A stretch of DNA of 8,277 nucleotides, from contig CANRQH010000058.1 of NCBI GenBank assembly GCA_947632745.1, positions 1 to 8,277 on the forward strand, given 5' to 3'. The stretch's first letter is position 1; every line of letters begins with the position of its first letter. The stretch comes from an uncultured Clostridia bacterium. Its GTDB lineage: Bacteria > Bacillota > Clostridia > TANB77 > CAG-508. This document shows, piece after piece, positions 1 through 5,971 of this stretch. The notes beneath the pieces were generated by a model. That model was not told the DNA's origin and searched no databases. It worked only from the letters and a program-made list of their open reading frames with translations. The translations under genes and the position numbers were made by a program.

Positions 1-27
1 AGGTCAGCCAATAGGAGGAGAAAGAAA

Positions 28-663
28 ATGAAAAAAGGATTAATCGGAAAGAAAATAGGAATGACACAAATATTTGACGAAAAAGGATTAGTTATTCCAG
101 TTACAGTTATAGAAGCAGGTCCATGTGTAGTTGCACAAATTAAAACAACTGAGACAGACGGATATGATGCAATACAATTAGGATTTGGTGAAGTAAAAGC
201 AAAACACATTAACAAACCAGAAATGGGACATTTTGCAAAATCTAAAATAGAAGCAAAAAAACATTTAAGAGAATTTAGATTAGATGATGTATCTACATTT
301 AAAGTAGGAGATGTTGTTACAGCTGATATTTTTGCAGCTGGAGAAAAAGTAGACATTCAAGGAACATCAAAAGGAAAAGGATTCCAAGGTGTTATAAAAA
401 GACATGGACAACACAGAGGACCTATGGGACATGGTTCAATGTATCATAGAAGACCAGGTTCAATGGGACCAACATCTACACCAGGTAGAGTATTTAAAGG
501 TAAAAAATTACCAGGACATATGGGAAATGTAACAGTTACTATTCAAAACTTAGATGTAGTTTCTGTAGATATGGACAAAAATGTAATATTAGTAAAAGGA
601 AGCGTACCAGGAGCAAAAGGTGCAATTTTAAAAATAAAATCAGCTGTTAAGGCTACAAATTAG
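28..663 (+). CDS. rplC: 50S ribosomal protein L3
   Basis: L3 is one of the early-assembling 23S rRNA-binding proteins; its extended loop reaches the peptidyl transferase centre. The 211 residues match the usual bacterial length of about 210. The N-terminus (GLIGKKIGMTQIF, residues 4-16) and the central block from about 112 to 165, with SKGKGFQGVIKRHG at 114-127 and GRVFKGKKLPGHMG at 153-166, are family hallmarks. The position equivalent to the methylated glutamine of E. coli L3 lies in a TSTPG stretch (149-153) and is not glutamine, so that modification is not expected. The start is set by AGGAGG at 13-18, ten bases before the ATG. It is the first complete gene here; rpsJ (S10) should lie immediately upstream but cannot be read from 27 bases. 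Confidence 0.98.
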   Translation: MKKGLIGKKIGMTQIFDEKGLVIPVTVIEAGPCVVAQIKTTETDGYDAIQLGFGEVKAKHINKPEMGHFAKSKIEAKKHLREFRLDDVSTFKVGDVVTADIFAAGEKVDIQGTSKGKGFQGVIKRHGQHRGPMGHGSMYHRRPGSMGPTSTPGRVFKGKKLPGHMGNVTVTIQNLDVVSVDMDKNVILVKGSVPGAKGAILKIKSAVKATN

Positions 664-683
664 GAAAGGAGGAGCAGAGCATT

Positions 684-1307
<624 letters not shown>

Positions 1308-1309
1308 TT

Positions 1310-1657
1310 ATGTTAGCAGAAGAAATTATAATAGCCCCAATAGTTACTGAAAAAAGTAACAATGGTTTACAAGAAGGAAAATATACTTTCAAAGTAAACA
1401 AAAAAGCAACAAAAATTGAAATTAGAAATGCAGTTGAAAAACTATTTAATGTAAAAGTATTAGATGTAAATACAATGAATGTAAATGGAAAGAAAAAAAG
1501 AGTAGGATATCATCAAGGTAGAACTTCAGATTGGAAAAAAGCAATCGTTACAATAGATATGGAACCAAAAGCATCTACATACCTAACAAAAGGTGGAAAA
1601 CAAGCAAAAGGAAACAAGAAATTTAACGATTCTATAGAATCTTTCACTGGAGTTTAA
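1310..1657 (+). CDS. rplW: 50S ribosomal protein L23, with a C-terminal insertion
   Basis: L23 sits beside the tunnel exit and is the docking point for trigger factor and the signal recognition particle. Family features are the N-terminal IIIAPIVTEKS (residues 6-16), KYTFKVNKKATKIEIRNAVE at 24-43 and the loop VNTMNVNGKKKRVGYHQGR at 53-71 ending in DWKKAIVTI (74-82). At 115 residues it is longer than the common 95-100: about 20 residues (roughly 88-107, lysine- and glycine-rich) separate the DWKKA strand from the final SIESFTGV, which corresponds to the usual SIEFFEGM-like end. From memory, some Clostridia such as Lachnospiraceae carry a similar extended form. The SD (AGGAGGT, 1291-1297) is inside rplD and only two bases separate the genes, which suggests translational coupling. 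Confidence 0.96.
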   Translation: MLAEEIIIAPIVTEKSNNGLQEGKYTFKVNKKATKIEIRNAVEKLFNVKVLDVNTMNVNGKKKRVGYHQGRTSDWKKAIVTIDMEPKASTYLTKGGKQAKGNKKFNDSIESFTGV

Positions 1658-1662
1658 AATTT

Positions 1663-1851
1663 ATGAGCAAAAGTGATAAAAATAAAAAATCTAAAAGTAA
1701 AAAATACAGAGATAGTTTAAAATGTTATGTACCATTACATCCATTAATGCCTAGAGAATATAGTGCAATTGAAAGAGAAAAATTGAGAAAATATGAGGCA
1801 GAAATAATGAAACATAATATTGATGATATCGGGAGAGAACCCGGAGAATAA
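1663..1851 (+). CDS. Hypothetical small basic protein (62 aa) inserted between L23 and L2
   Basis: I do not recognise this protein. Its position is unusual, because rplW and rplB are normally adjacent. The ATG is five bases after the rplW stop, with GGAG at 1649-1652 inside the rplW end giving a plausible ten-base SD spacing, so translation coupled to L23 is likely. Residues 1-20 are extremely lysine/serine-rich (about +7), like the disordered rRNA-binding tails of ribosomal proteins. Residues 21-30 (CYVPLHPLMP) are hydrophobic with prolines, and 31-52 look like a charged amphipathic helix (REYSAIEREKLRKYEAEIMK), ending in an acidic/glycine tail. There is no signal peptide, membrane segment or cysteine pair. 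Codon choice matches the neighbours except the last few codons (ATC, GGG, CCC), which form a hairpin. A ribosome-associated or assembly role is only a guess; a non-functional ORF is possible. Confidence 0.65.
   Translation: MSKSDKNKKSKSKKYRDSLKCYVPLHPLMPREYSAIEREKLRKYEAEIMKHNIDDIGREPGE
1829..1844 (+). other. Short GC-rich hairpin at the end of the 62-aa ORF
   Basis: CGGG at 1830-1833 pairs with CCCG at 1840-1843, extended by a U-G pair (1829/1844), around a six-base loop (AGAGAA). It uses codons that are rare in this window (ATC, GGG, CCC). There is no U-run after it, so it is not an obvious intrinsic terminator. It may be an RNA structure that separates the upstream genes from rplB. Confidence 0.35.
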
Positions 1852-1857
1852 ATTTTA

Positions 1858-1886
1858 TCTGCTATGCGAGCAGGAAAAAAATCGCA
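1858..1886 (+). promoter_or_regulatory. Candidate H-type RNA pseudoknot in the rplB leader
   Basis: CTGCT (1859-1863) pairs with AGCAG (1869-1873), with a possible U-G pair 1858/1874. The loop bases TGCG (1865-1868) are complementary to CGCA at 1883-1886. The nine-base A-rich connector (GAAAAAAAT, 1874-1882) is the right length to cross the first stem, giving the geometry of a compact H-type pseudoknot. Alternatively TGCGA (1865-1869) and TCGCA (1882-1886) form a competing simple hairpin. It ends about 12 bases before the rplB SD (GGAAAGGA, 1899-1906). This is inferred from base complementarity only; the stems are short and chance is possible. Confidence 0.35.
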
Positions 1887-1916
1887 AATAATAAAAATGG
1901 AAAGGAAATAAATAAA

Positions 1917-2744
1917 ATGTCGACAAAAAGATTTAATGCTTACACTCCATCAAGAAGAAACATGACAGTACTAGACTACAAAGAAATAACAAAAAAGACA
2001 CCTGAAAAATCTTTATTAGCAGTAAAAAAAGAAAAAGCAGGAAGAAACTCATATGGTAGAATAACAGTACGTCATCAAGGTGGAGGAAACAGACAAAAAT
2101 ATAGAATAATGGACTTCAAACGTCAAAAAGACGGAATGGAAGCCGAAGTTATAGGGATCGAATACGATCCAAACAGAAGCGCAAATATAGCTTTAATAAA
2201 ATATGAAGATGGAGAAAAAGCTTATATATTAGCACCACAAGGATTAACAGATGGAGATAAAATAATATCTGGAAAATCAGCAGATATCAAACCAGGAAAC
2301 TGTATGGAAATAAACAGTATTCCAGTTGGTACATTAATTCATAATATAGAATTAAATCCAGGACAAGGTGGAAAACTTGTTAAAGCTGCTGGACAAAGCG
2401 CACAATTAATGGCAAAAGAAGGAAAATATGCACATGTAAGATTACCTTCTGGAGAAATGAGATTAATATTAGCAAATTGTAGAGCTACAATTGGTGTTAT
2501 AGGAAATTCAGACCATGAAAATGTTAAACTTGGAAAAGCAGGAAGAAAAAGACATATGGGATGGAGACCAGAAGTTAGAGGATCAGCAATGAACCCAGTA
2601 GATCACCCACATGGTGGTGGTGAAGGTAAAGCACCAGTAGGACGTCCAGGACCATTAACACCTTGGGGTAAACCAGCTCTTGGATACAAGACAAGAAACA
2701 AAAAGAAACAATCAAATAAATTTATAGTTAAGAGGAGGAAATAA
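1917..2744 (+). CDS. rplB: 50S ribosomal protein L2
   Basis: L2 is a core 23S rRNA-binding protein near the peptidyl transferase centre, needed for subunit association. The 275 residues match the family. The N-terminal OB-like part contains GRITVRHQGGGNRQKYR (47-63) and IEYDPNRSANIALIKYEDGE (81-100); the SH3-like part follows, with GQGGKLVKAAGQSAQLMAKEG at 149-169. The conserved C-terminal segment has GWRPEVRGSAMNPVDHPHGG (215-234), including the histidine at 230 that corresponds to the functionally important E. coli His229, then a basic tail. The SD is GGAAAGGA at 1899-1906, weaker than that of most neighbours. The gap to the preceding small ORF is 65 bases and contains a candidate pseudoknot, so L2 synthesis may be less tightly coupled to L23 than usual. 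Confidence 0.98.
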   Translation: MSTKRFNAYTPSRRNMTVLDYKEITKKTPEKSLLAVKKEKAGRNSYGRITVRHQGGGNRQKYRIMDFKRQKDGMEAEVIGIEYDPNRSANIALIKYEDGEKAYILAPQGLTDGDKIISGKSADIKPGNCMEINSIPVGTLIHNIELNPGQGGKLVKAAGQSAQLMAKEGKYAHVRLPSGEMRLILANCRATIGVIGNSDHENVKLGKAGRKRHMGWRPEVRGSAMNPVDHPHGGGEGKAPVGRPGPLTPWGKPALGYKTRNKKKQSNKFIVKRRK

Positions 2745-2749
2745 AACTT

Positions 2750-3025
2750 ATGTCAAGATCAAGTAAAAAAGTACCTTTCGTAGCTCCTGAATTAATAAAA
2801 AGAATTGAAGCTATGAACGCTGAGAATAAAAAAGAAGTTATTAAGACATGGTCTAGAGCTTCTACAATTTATCCACAAATGGTTGGTCATACTATAGCTG
2901 TTCATGACGGAAGAAAACATGTTCCTATTTATATATCAGAAGAAATGATTGGTCATAAATTAGGTGAGTTTGCTCCTACAAGAACATTTAAAGGTCATGC
3001 AGGAGAAAAAACAACTAAAAAATAA
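2750..3025 (+). CDS. rpsS: 30S ribosomal protein S19
   Basis: S19 is a 30S head protein that binds 16S rRNA with S13 close to the A-site finger contact. The 91 residues are within the usual 90-93. Diagnostic blocks are the basic N-terminus MSRSSKKVPFV, IKTWSRASTIYPQMVGHTIA (31-50), VHDGRKHVPIYISEEMIGHK (51-70) and the signature LGEFAPTRTFKGHAG (71-85). The SD GAGGAGG at 2732-2738 is inside the end of rplB, and only five bases separate the rplB stop from the ATG, so translation is probably coupled. A 103-base AT-rich gap follows. Confidence 0.98.
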   Translation: MSRSSKKVPFVAPELIKRIEAMNAENKKEVIKTWSRASTIYPQMVGHTIAVHDGRKHVPIYISEEMIGHKLGEFAPTRTFKGHAGEKTTKK

Positions 3026-3128
3026 ATTTTAAAATATTAAAACTTATTTTATAAATGTTTAAGTGAAAAATCAATCAAGAGAAATAAAAAATAAAACCCA
3101 ATTATAAAAAGAGAGGAGTAAATTATAA
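3026..3128 (+). other. AT-rich spacer between rpsS and rplV
   Basis: This 103-base gap is long for this gene pair. It holds only AT pairing, for example TAAAATA (3030-3036) with TATTTTA (3045-3051), with no U-run terminator and no convincing promoter pair. The last part carries the rplV SD (GAGGAG, 3114-3119). ATTATA and TATAAT-like repeats at 3101-3106 and 3124-3128 flank the SD but are too AT-simple to interpret. Confidence 0.4.
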
Positions 3129-3482
3129 ATGGAAGAAGTAAAAGAAGCTCAAGCAACTCTTAAATATGCAAGAATTTCTGCTAGAAAAGTTAAAATTGTT
3201 GCAGATTTAATAAGAGGAAAAGATGTTAAAGAAGCTTTAGCAATAGTTAAATTTACACCAAAGGCTTCATCTGAAATAATTGAAAAGCTTTTAAAATCAG
3301 CTATAGCTAATGCTGAAAATAACCATGAAATGAAAAGTGACAATTTATATATTTCTGAAATCTATGCAAACCAAGGTCCAACTCTAAAAAGAATTAGACC
3401 TGCTGCAAAAGGTTCAGCAGTAAGAATAAGAAAAAGAACAAGTCATATAACAATTGTTCTAAAAGAAAAGGAGGGTAAATAG
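3129..3482 (+). CDS. rplV: 50S ribosomal protein L22
   Basis: L22 contacts all 23S rRNA domains; its beta-hairpin lines the exit tunnel opposite L4 and is a known site of macrolide-resistance changes. Family features are the N-terminal ARISARKVKIVADLIRGKDV (14-33), the helical segment around 50-66 (IIEKLLKSAIANAENN) and the long hairpin with NQGPTLKRIRPAAKGSAVRI (81-100) and RKRTSHITIVL (101-111). The hairpin looks intact, without insertion or deletion. The 117 residues are slightly longer than the common 110-113 because of a short acidic N-terminal lead (MEEVKEAQ). The ATG is chosen on the SD GAGGAG at 3114-3119, nine bases upstream. The next gene starts four bases after the stop. Confidence 0.97.
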   Translation: MEEVKEAQATLKYARISARKVKIVADLIRGKDVKEALAIVKFTPKASSEIIEKLLKSAIANAENNHEMKSDNLYISEIYANQGPTLKRIRPAAKGSAVRIRKRTSHITIVLKEKEGK

Positions 3483-3486
3483 AAGT

Positions 3487-4143
3487 ATGGGACAAAAAGT
3501 ACACCCACTAGGCGCAAGACTAGGAATAATAAAAGATTGGAACTCTAAATGGTATGCAGATGACAATCATTTTGCAGATTATTTAGTAGAAGACCAAAAA
3601 ATCCGTAAATACTTAAAGAAAAAAGAATATGAAGCTGGAATTTCTAATATTGAAATAGAAAGAACTGCTAAATCTGTAAAAATAAATGTATATACAGCTA
3701 AACCAGGAATTTTAATAGGAAAAGGTGGAGCTGGTGCAGAAACTTTAAGAGCAGATATAAAAAAATTAATAGGAAAAGATGTTAATTTAAATATTGTAGA
3801 AGTTAAAAATGCAAGTTTAGATGCAACACTTGTTGCAGAAGATATTGCATCACAACTTGAAAGAAGAATTTCATTCAGACGTGCCATGAAACAATGTATG
3901 CAAAAAACTTTGAAATCAGGAGCTCAAGGAATTAAAACATCTGTATCAGGAAGATTAGGTGGAGCAGATATGGCAAGAACTGAATTCTATAAAGAAGGAA
4001 ATATTCCATTACAAACTTTAAGAGCTGATATAGATTATGGATTTGCAGAAGCAAATACAACATATGGAAAAATTGGCGTAAAAGTTTGGATATATAAAGG
4101 AGAAGTTCTTCCAAGTAAAAAAATGGAAGGAGGAGAAGCATAA
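3487..4143 (+). CDS. rpsC: 30S ribosomal protein S3
   Basis: S3 lies at the mRNA entry tunnel of the 30S head and helps unwind structured mRNA. The 218 residues are normal. The N-terminus MGQKVHPLGARLGI is diagnostic. A type II KH domain occupies about residues 38-107, with the GKGG turn at 78-81 (PGILIGKGGAGAETLR). The C-terminal domain has FRRAMKQCMQKTLKSGAQGI (130-149), whose R131, R132 and K135 match the entry-site helicase residues of E. coli S3, and SGRLGGADMARTE (154-166). The SD AAAGGAGG at 3467-3474 is in the end of rplV. The stop overlaps the rplP start by one base (TAATG), which indicates termination-reinitiation. Confidence 0.98.
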   Translation: MGQKVHPLGARLGIIKDWNSKWYADDNHFADYLVEDQKIRKYLKKKEYEAGISNIEIERTAKSVKINVYTAKPGILIGKGGAGAETLRADIKKLIGKDVNLNIVEVKNASLDATLVAEDIASQLERRISFRRAMKQCMQKTLKSGAQGIKTSVSGRLGGADMARTEFYKEGNIPLQTLRADIDYGFAEANTTYGKIGVKVWIYKGEVLPSKKMEGGEA

Positions 4144-4586
4144 TGCCATTAATACCAAAAAGATCAAAATTTAGAAAAATGCAAAAAGGTAGAAATAGAG
4201 GTAAAGCAACAAGAGGAATTAATGTTTCTGATGGAGAATATGGATTACAAACTCTAGAAGCAGGATTAATTACTGGAAATCAAATAGAAGCTGCCAGAGT
4301 AGCAATTAACCGTTATATGAAAAGAGATGGAAAAGTTTGGATAAAAATATTTCCAGATAAACCAGTAACAAGAAAACCAGCTGGAACTCGTATGGGTAAA
4401 GGTAAAGGAAATACAGAATTTTGGGTTGCACCTGTAAAACCAGGTAGAATTATGTTTGAAATAGCAGGAGTACCAGAAGCAACAGCAAAAGAAGCTTTAA
4501 GATTAGGTGCAAACAAATTACCAGTTAAAACAAAATTCGTTGTAAAAGAGGAAGCTATCGAGGAGGGTGAAAATAATGAAAATTAA
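4143..4586 (+). CDS. rplP: 50S ribosomal protein L16
   Basis: L16 contacts the A-site tRNA region and joins the 50S late in assembly. The match is strong: LIPKRSKFRKMQKGRNRGKA (3-22), GEYGLQTLEAGLITGNQIEA (31-50), KVWIKIFPDKPVTRKPAGTR (64-83), MGKGKGNTEFWVAPVKPGR (84-102) and LPVKTKFV at the end of the core. R83 corresponds to the arginine hydroxylated in E. coli L16 (R81). The 147 residues include an acidic C-terminal tail (about 135-147, rich in E and N) beyond the usual end. The codons of that tail contain the rpmC SD and start, so its composition may be shaped by the overlap. The SD is AAGGAGGA at 4127-4134; the ATG shares one base with the rpsC stop. Confidence 0.98.
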   Translation: MPLIPKRSKFRKMQKGRNRGKATRGINVSDGEYGLQTLEAGLITGNQIEAARVAINRYMKRDGKVWIKIFPDKPVTRKPAGTRMGKGKGNTEFWVAPVKPGRIMFEIAGVPEATAKEALRLGANKLPVKTKFVVKEEAIEEGENNEN

Positions 4587-4788
4587 TAAAATAAAAGAAA
4601 TGTCTTCACCTGAATTGGAAAAAGAATTAGGTGAATTAAAAACAGAATTATTCAAATTAAAATTTAGCCTAGCTACAAAATCTTTAGAAAACCCTATGAA
4701 AATTAGAGATGTAAAAAAAGATATAGCTAGAATAAACACTGTATTAACAGAAAGAAAAATCGCTGAAAAGAAAGGGGTAAATGAATAA
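4576..4788 (+). CDS. rpmC: 50S ribosomal protein L29 (start corrected to ATG at 4576)
   Basis: L29 is a two-helix protein at the tunnel exit next to L23, near the trigger factor and SRP site. The 70 residues fit the family (about 60-70). Features are KIKEMSSPELEKELGELKTE (5-24), LFKLKFSLATKSLENPMKIR (25-44) and KKDIARINTVLTERK (47-61). An in-frame GTG at 4567 would add three residues, but it lies within or directly against the SD (AGGAGG, 4561-4566) and cannot be used with it; the ATG at 4576 has a nine-base spacing and is preferred. The gene therefore overlaps the end of rplP by 11 bases, and its stop overlaps the rpsQ start by one base, so L16, L29 and S17 look translationally coupled. Confidence 0.96.
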   Translation: MKINKIKEMSSPELEKELGELKTELFKLKFSLATKSLENPMKIRDVKKDIARINTVLTERKIAEKKGVNE

Positions 4789-5057
4789 TGGAAAAAGAAA
4801 CAAGAAATCTTCGTAAAACAATGATTGGTACAGTTAAGTCTGACAAAATGGATAAAACTGTAGTAGTAGCTGTTGAAAGAAATGTAAGACATAAAGTTTA
4901 TGGAAAAATAGTTAAAAAAACATATACTTTAAAAGCTCATGATGAAAACAACAGCTGTGAAATTGGAGATAAAGTAAAAGTTATGGAAACAAGACCTCTT
5001 TCAAAAGATAAGAGATGGAGAGTAGTTGAAATACTTGAAAAAGCTGTAAAGAAATAA
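4788..5057 (+). CDS. rpsQ: 30S ribosomal protein S17
   Basis: S17 is a primary 16S rRNA-binding OB-fold protein of the 30S body. The 89 residues are close to the usual 84-88. Features are RKTMIGTVKSDKMDKTVVVA (9-28), ERNVRHKVYGKIVKKTYTLK (30-49), DENNSCEIGDKVKVMETRPL (52-71) and SKDKRWRVVEI (72-82). The start shares one base with the rpmC stop (TAATG). The SD is less ideal (AAAGGGG, 4771-4777), consistent with reliance on coupling from L29. In E. coli this is the last gene of the S10 operon. Here it is followed by a 213-base gap with a large palindrome, the longest non-coding stretch of the window. Confidence 0.98.
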   Translation: MEKETRNLRKTMIGTVKSDKMDKTVVVAVERNVRHKVYGKIVKKTYTLKAHDENNSCEIGDKVKVMETRPLSKDKRWRVVEILEKAVKK

Positions 5058-5059
5058 GA

Positions 5060-5088
5060 TTGACAATAAATAAAATTGATATTAACAA
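5060..5088 (+). promoter_or_regulatory. Weak candidate promoter after rpsQ
   Basis: A perfect TTGACA lies at 5060-5065, three bases after the rpsQ stop. With a 17-base spacer the -10 position is TAACAA (5083-5088), only three of six matches to TATAAT, so support is poor. It is recorded because E. coli has its spc promoter at this gene junction and because the spacer is otherwise unexplained. The assignment is an inference. Confidence 0.2.
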
Positions 5089-5133
5089 GTTTTTATTAAA
5101 AACAAATTACAAATTAATAAAAAATAAAAAATA

Positions 5134-5254
5134 GGATTAATCAAAAACAAGTATTGCAAGGCAAAATTTTGTGAAAAAAGCGCAGCATACTTTGTGTATG
5201 TGAGCATTTTTGAATAAAATTTTAACACAGCAAGACGCAGTTTTTCATTAATCT
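5134..5254. repeat. About 120-nt imperfect palindrome, MITE/REP-like or large RNA hairpin
   Basis: The two halves are complementary along most of their length. Paired blocks are GATTAAT 5135-5141 with ATTAATC 5247-5253; AAAAAC 5143-5148 with GTTTTT 5240-5245; TTGC 5154-5157 with GCAA 5230-5233; AAAATTTT 5163-5170 with 5216-5223; AAAAA 5174-5178 with TTTTT 5207-5211; GC 5180-5181 with GC 5204-5205; and CATAC 5186-5190 with GTATG 5196-5200 around loop TTTGT. TA dinucleotides flank it (5132-5133 and 5254-5255), compatible with but not proof of a TA target duplication. There is no coding capacity. The CATAC/GTATG core with A-rich arms resembles a non-coding repeat I recall from uncultured Clostridia genomes. 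It ends just before the rplN SD (AAAGGA, 5258-5263), so as RNA it would be a large stem-loop directly upstream of that site. There is no U-run at the 3' side, so a simple terminator is unlikely. Confidence 0.7.
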
Positions 5255-5270
5255 AAGAAAGGATAAGAAA

Positions 5271-5639
5271 ATGGTACAACAACAAACAAAACTAAAAGTA
5301 GCCGACAACACAGGTGCAAGAGAAATTATGTGTATCAGATGTTTAGGTGGTTCATATAGAAAAACAGCCAATATTGGAGATATAATAATTGCTTCTGTTA
5401 AAACAGCAACACCAGGTGGAGTTGTAAAAGAAGGTGAAGTTGTAAAGGCAGTAGTAGTTAGAACTAAAAAACCTATAAGAAGACCAGATGGTTCATATGT
5501 AAGATTTGATGAAAATGCAGCTGTAATTATAAGAGATGACAAAACACCAAGAGGAACACGTATATTTGGACCTGTTGCTAGAGAGTTAAGAGATGGGGAG
5601 TATATGAAAATTCTTTCATTAGCTCCAGAGGTATTATAA
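5271..5639 (+). CDS. rplN: 50S ribosomal protein L14
   Basis: L14 is a beta-barrel protein at the subunit interface that forms bridges with 16S rRNA and is the binding site of the silencing factor RsfS. The 122 residues are exactly typical. Features are QTKLKVADNTGAREIMCIRC (5-24), GGSYRKTANIGDIIIASVK (26-44), the signature segment VVVRTKKPIRRPDGSYVRFD (61-80) and ENAAVIIRDDKTPRGTRIFG (81-100), PVARELR (101-107), then the LAPEVL end. The SD AAAGGA at 5258-5263 is weaker than that of the following genes and lies only a few bases after the large palindrome. It opens the spc half of the cluster. Confidence 0.98.
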   Translation: MVQQQTKLKVADNTGAREIMCIRCLGGSYRKTANIGDIIIASVKTATPGGVVKEGEVVKAVVVRTKKPIRRPDGSYVRFDENAAVIIRDDKTPRGTRIFGPVARELRDGEYMKILSLAPEVL

Positions 5640-5665
5640 GTTATAAGAAAAGGAGGAAGACCTTA

Positions 5666-5971
5666 ATGAAACTAAAAAAAGGTGACAATGTAGTAGTTTT
5701 ATCTGGAAACGATAAAGGTAAAAAAGGTGAAATTCTAGAAGTTATACCAAAAACAGAAAAGATTATAGTAAAAGGTATAAATGTTAGAAAAAAACATGTA
5801 AAAGCAGCACCTAATAAAGAAGGTGGAATTATACCTTCAGAATTTCCAATTCATTCATCAATTGTTAGTTTAATTTGTCCAAAATGCCAAAAAGCTACAA
5901 GAATTGGATATGTTATTGAAGATGGAAAGAAATTTAGAATATGTAAAAAATGTAATGCTAAAATAAATTAA
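5666..5971 (+). CDS. rplX: 50S ribosomal protein L24, four-cysteine form
   Basis: L24 is an assembly-initiating 23S rRNA-binding protein that ends up beside the tunnel exit. The N-terminal KOW segment is clear: MKLKKGDNVVVLSGNDKGKK (1-20), GEILEVIPKTEKIIVKGINV (21-40), RKKHVK (41-46). The C-terminal part has CPKC at 71-74 and CKKC at 93-96, a likely zinc ribbon around the conserved TRIGYVIEDGKKFR (78-91). Many bacteria carry these cysteines, others (for example B. subtilis, from memory) have lost them. The 101 residues are normal. The SD AAAAGGAGGA is at 5648-5657. AAGG (5650-5653) could pair with CCTT (5661-5664) just before the ATG, a weak four-base fold. The gap to rplN is 26 bases. Confidence 0.98.
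   Translation: MKLKKGDNVVVLSGNDKGKKGEILEVIPKTEKIIVKGINVRKKHVKAAPNKEGGIIPSEFPIHSSIVSLICPKCQKATRIGYVIEDGKKFRICKKCNAKIN

Noticed and set aside
1..14. Readable end of rpsJ at the left edge
   Set aside because: A frame ending in TAG at 12-14 is possible, but the few codons do not match a recognisable S10 C-terminus, so no partial gene was called.
1850..1856. AAATTTT as a -1 frameshift slippery site before the candidate pseudoknot
   Set aside because: It begins inside the stop codon of the small ORF (1849-1851) and is not in the required reading frame, so ribosomes would terminate first.
1853..1881. Intrinsic terminator after the small ORF
   Set aside because: The hairpin at 1859-1873 is followed by an A-run on the + strand, not a T-run, and the operon must continue into rplB.
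3031..3050. AAAATA/TATTTT inverted repeat after rpsS
   Set aside because: It is all A-T with an eight-base loop and expected by chance in this composition.
3579..3887. Minus-strand open frame of about 100 codons opposite rpsC
   Set aside because: It is the antisense shadow of a conserved S3 gene, with no SD and low-complexity Ser/Leu/Phe-rich translation. The same applies to the other minus-strand frames, for example at 812-1066, 4518-4892, 5222-5542 and 6739-6990.
4567..4569. GTG as the start of rpmC, giving 73 residues
   Set aside because: It directly abuts or overlaps the SD AGGAGG (4561-4566); the ATG at 4576 has normal spacing and gives a standard L29 N-terminus.
5090..5104. GTTTTT-ATT-AAAAAC hairpin as a terminator after rpsQ
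   Set aside because: The stem has a single G-C pair and a three-base loop, with no following T-run; it is not a credible terminator.
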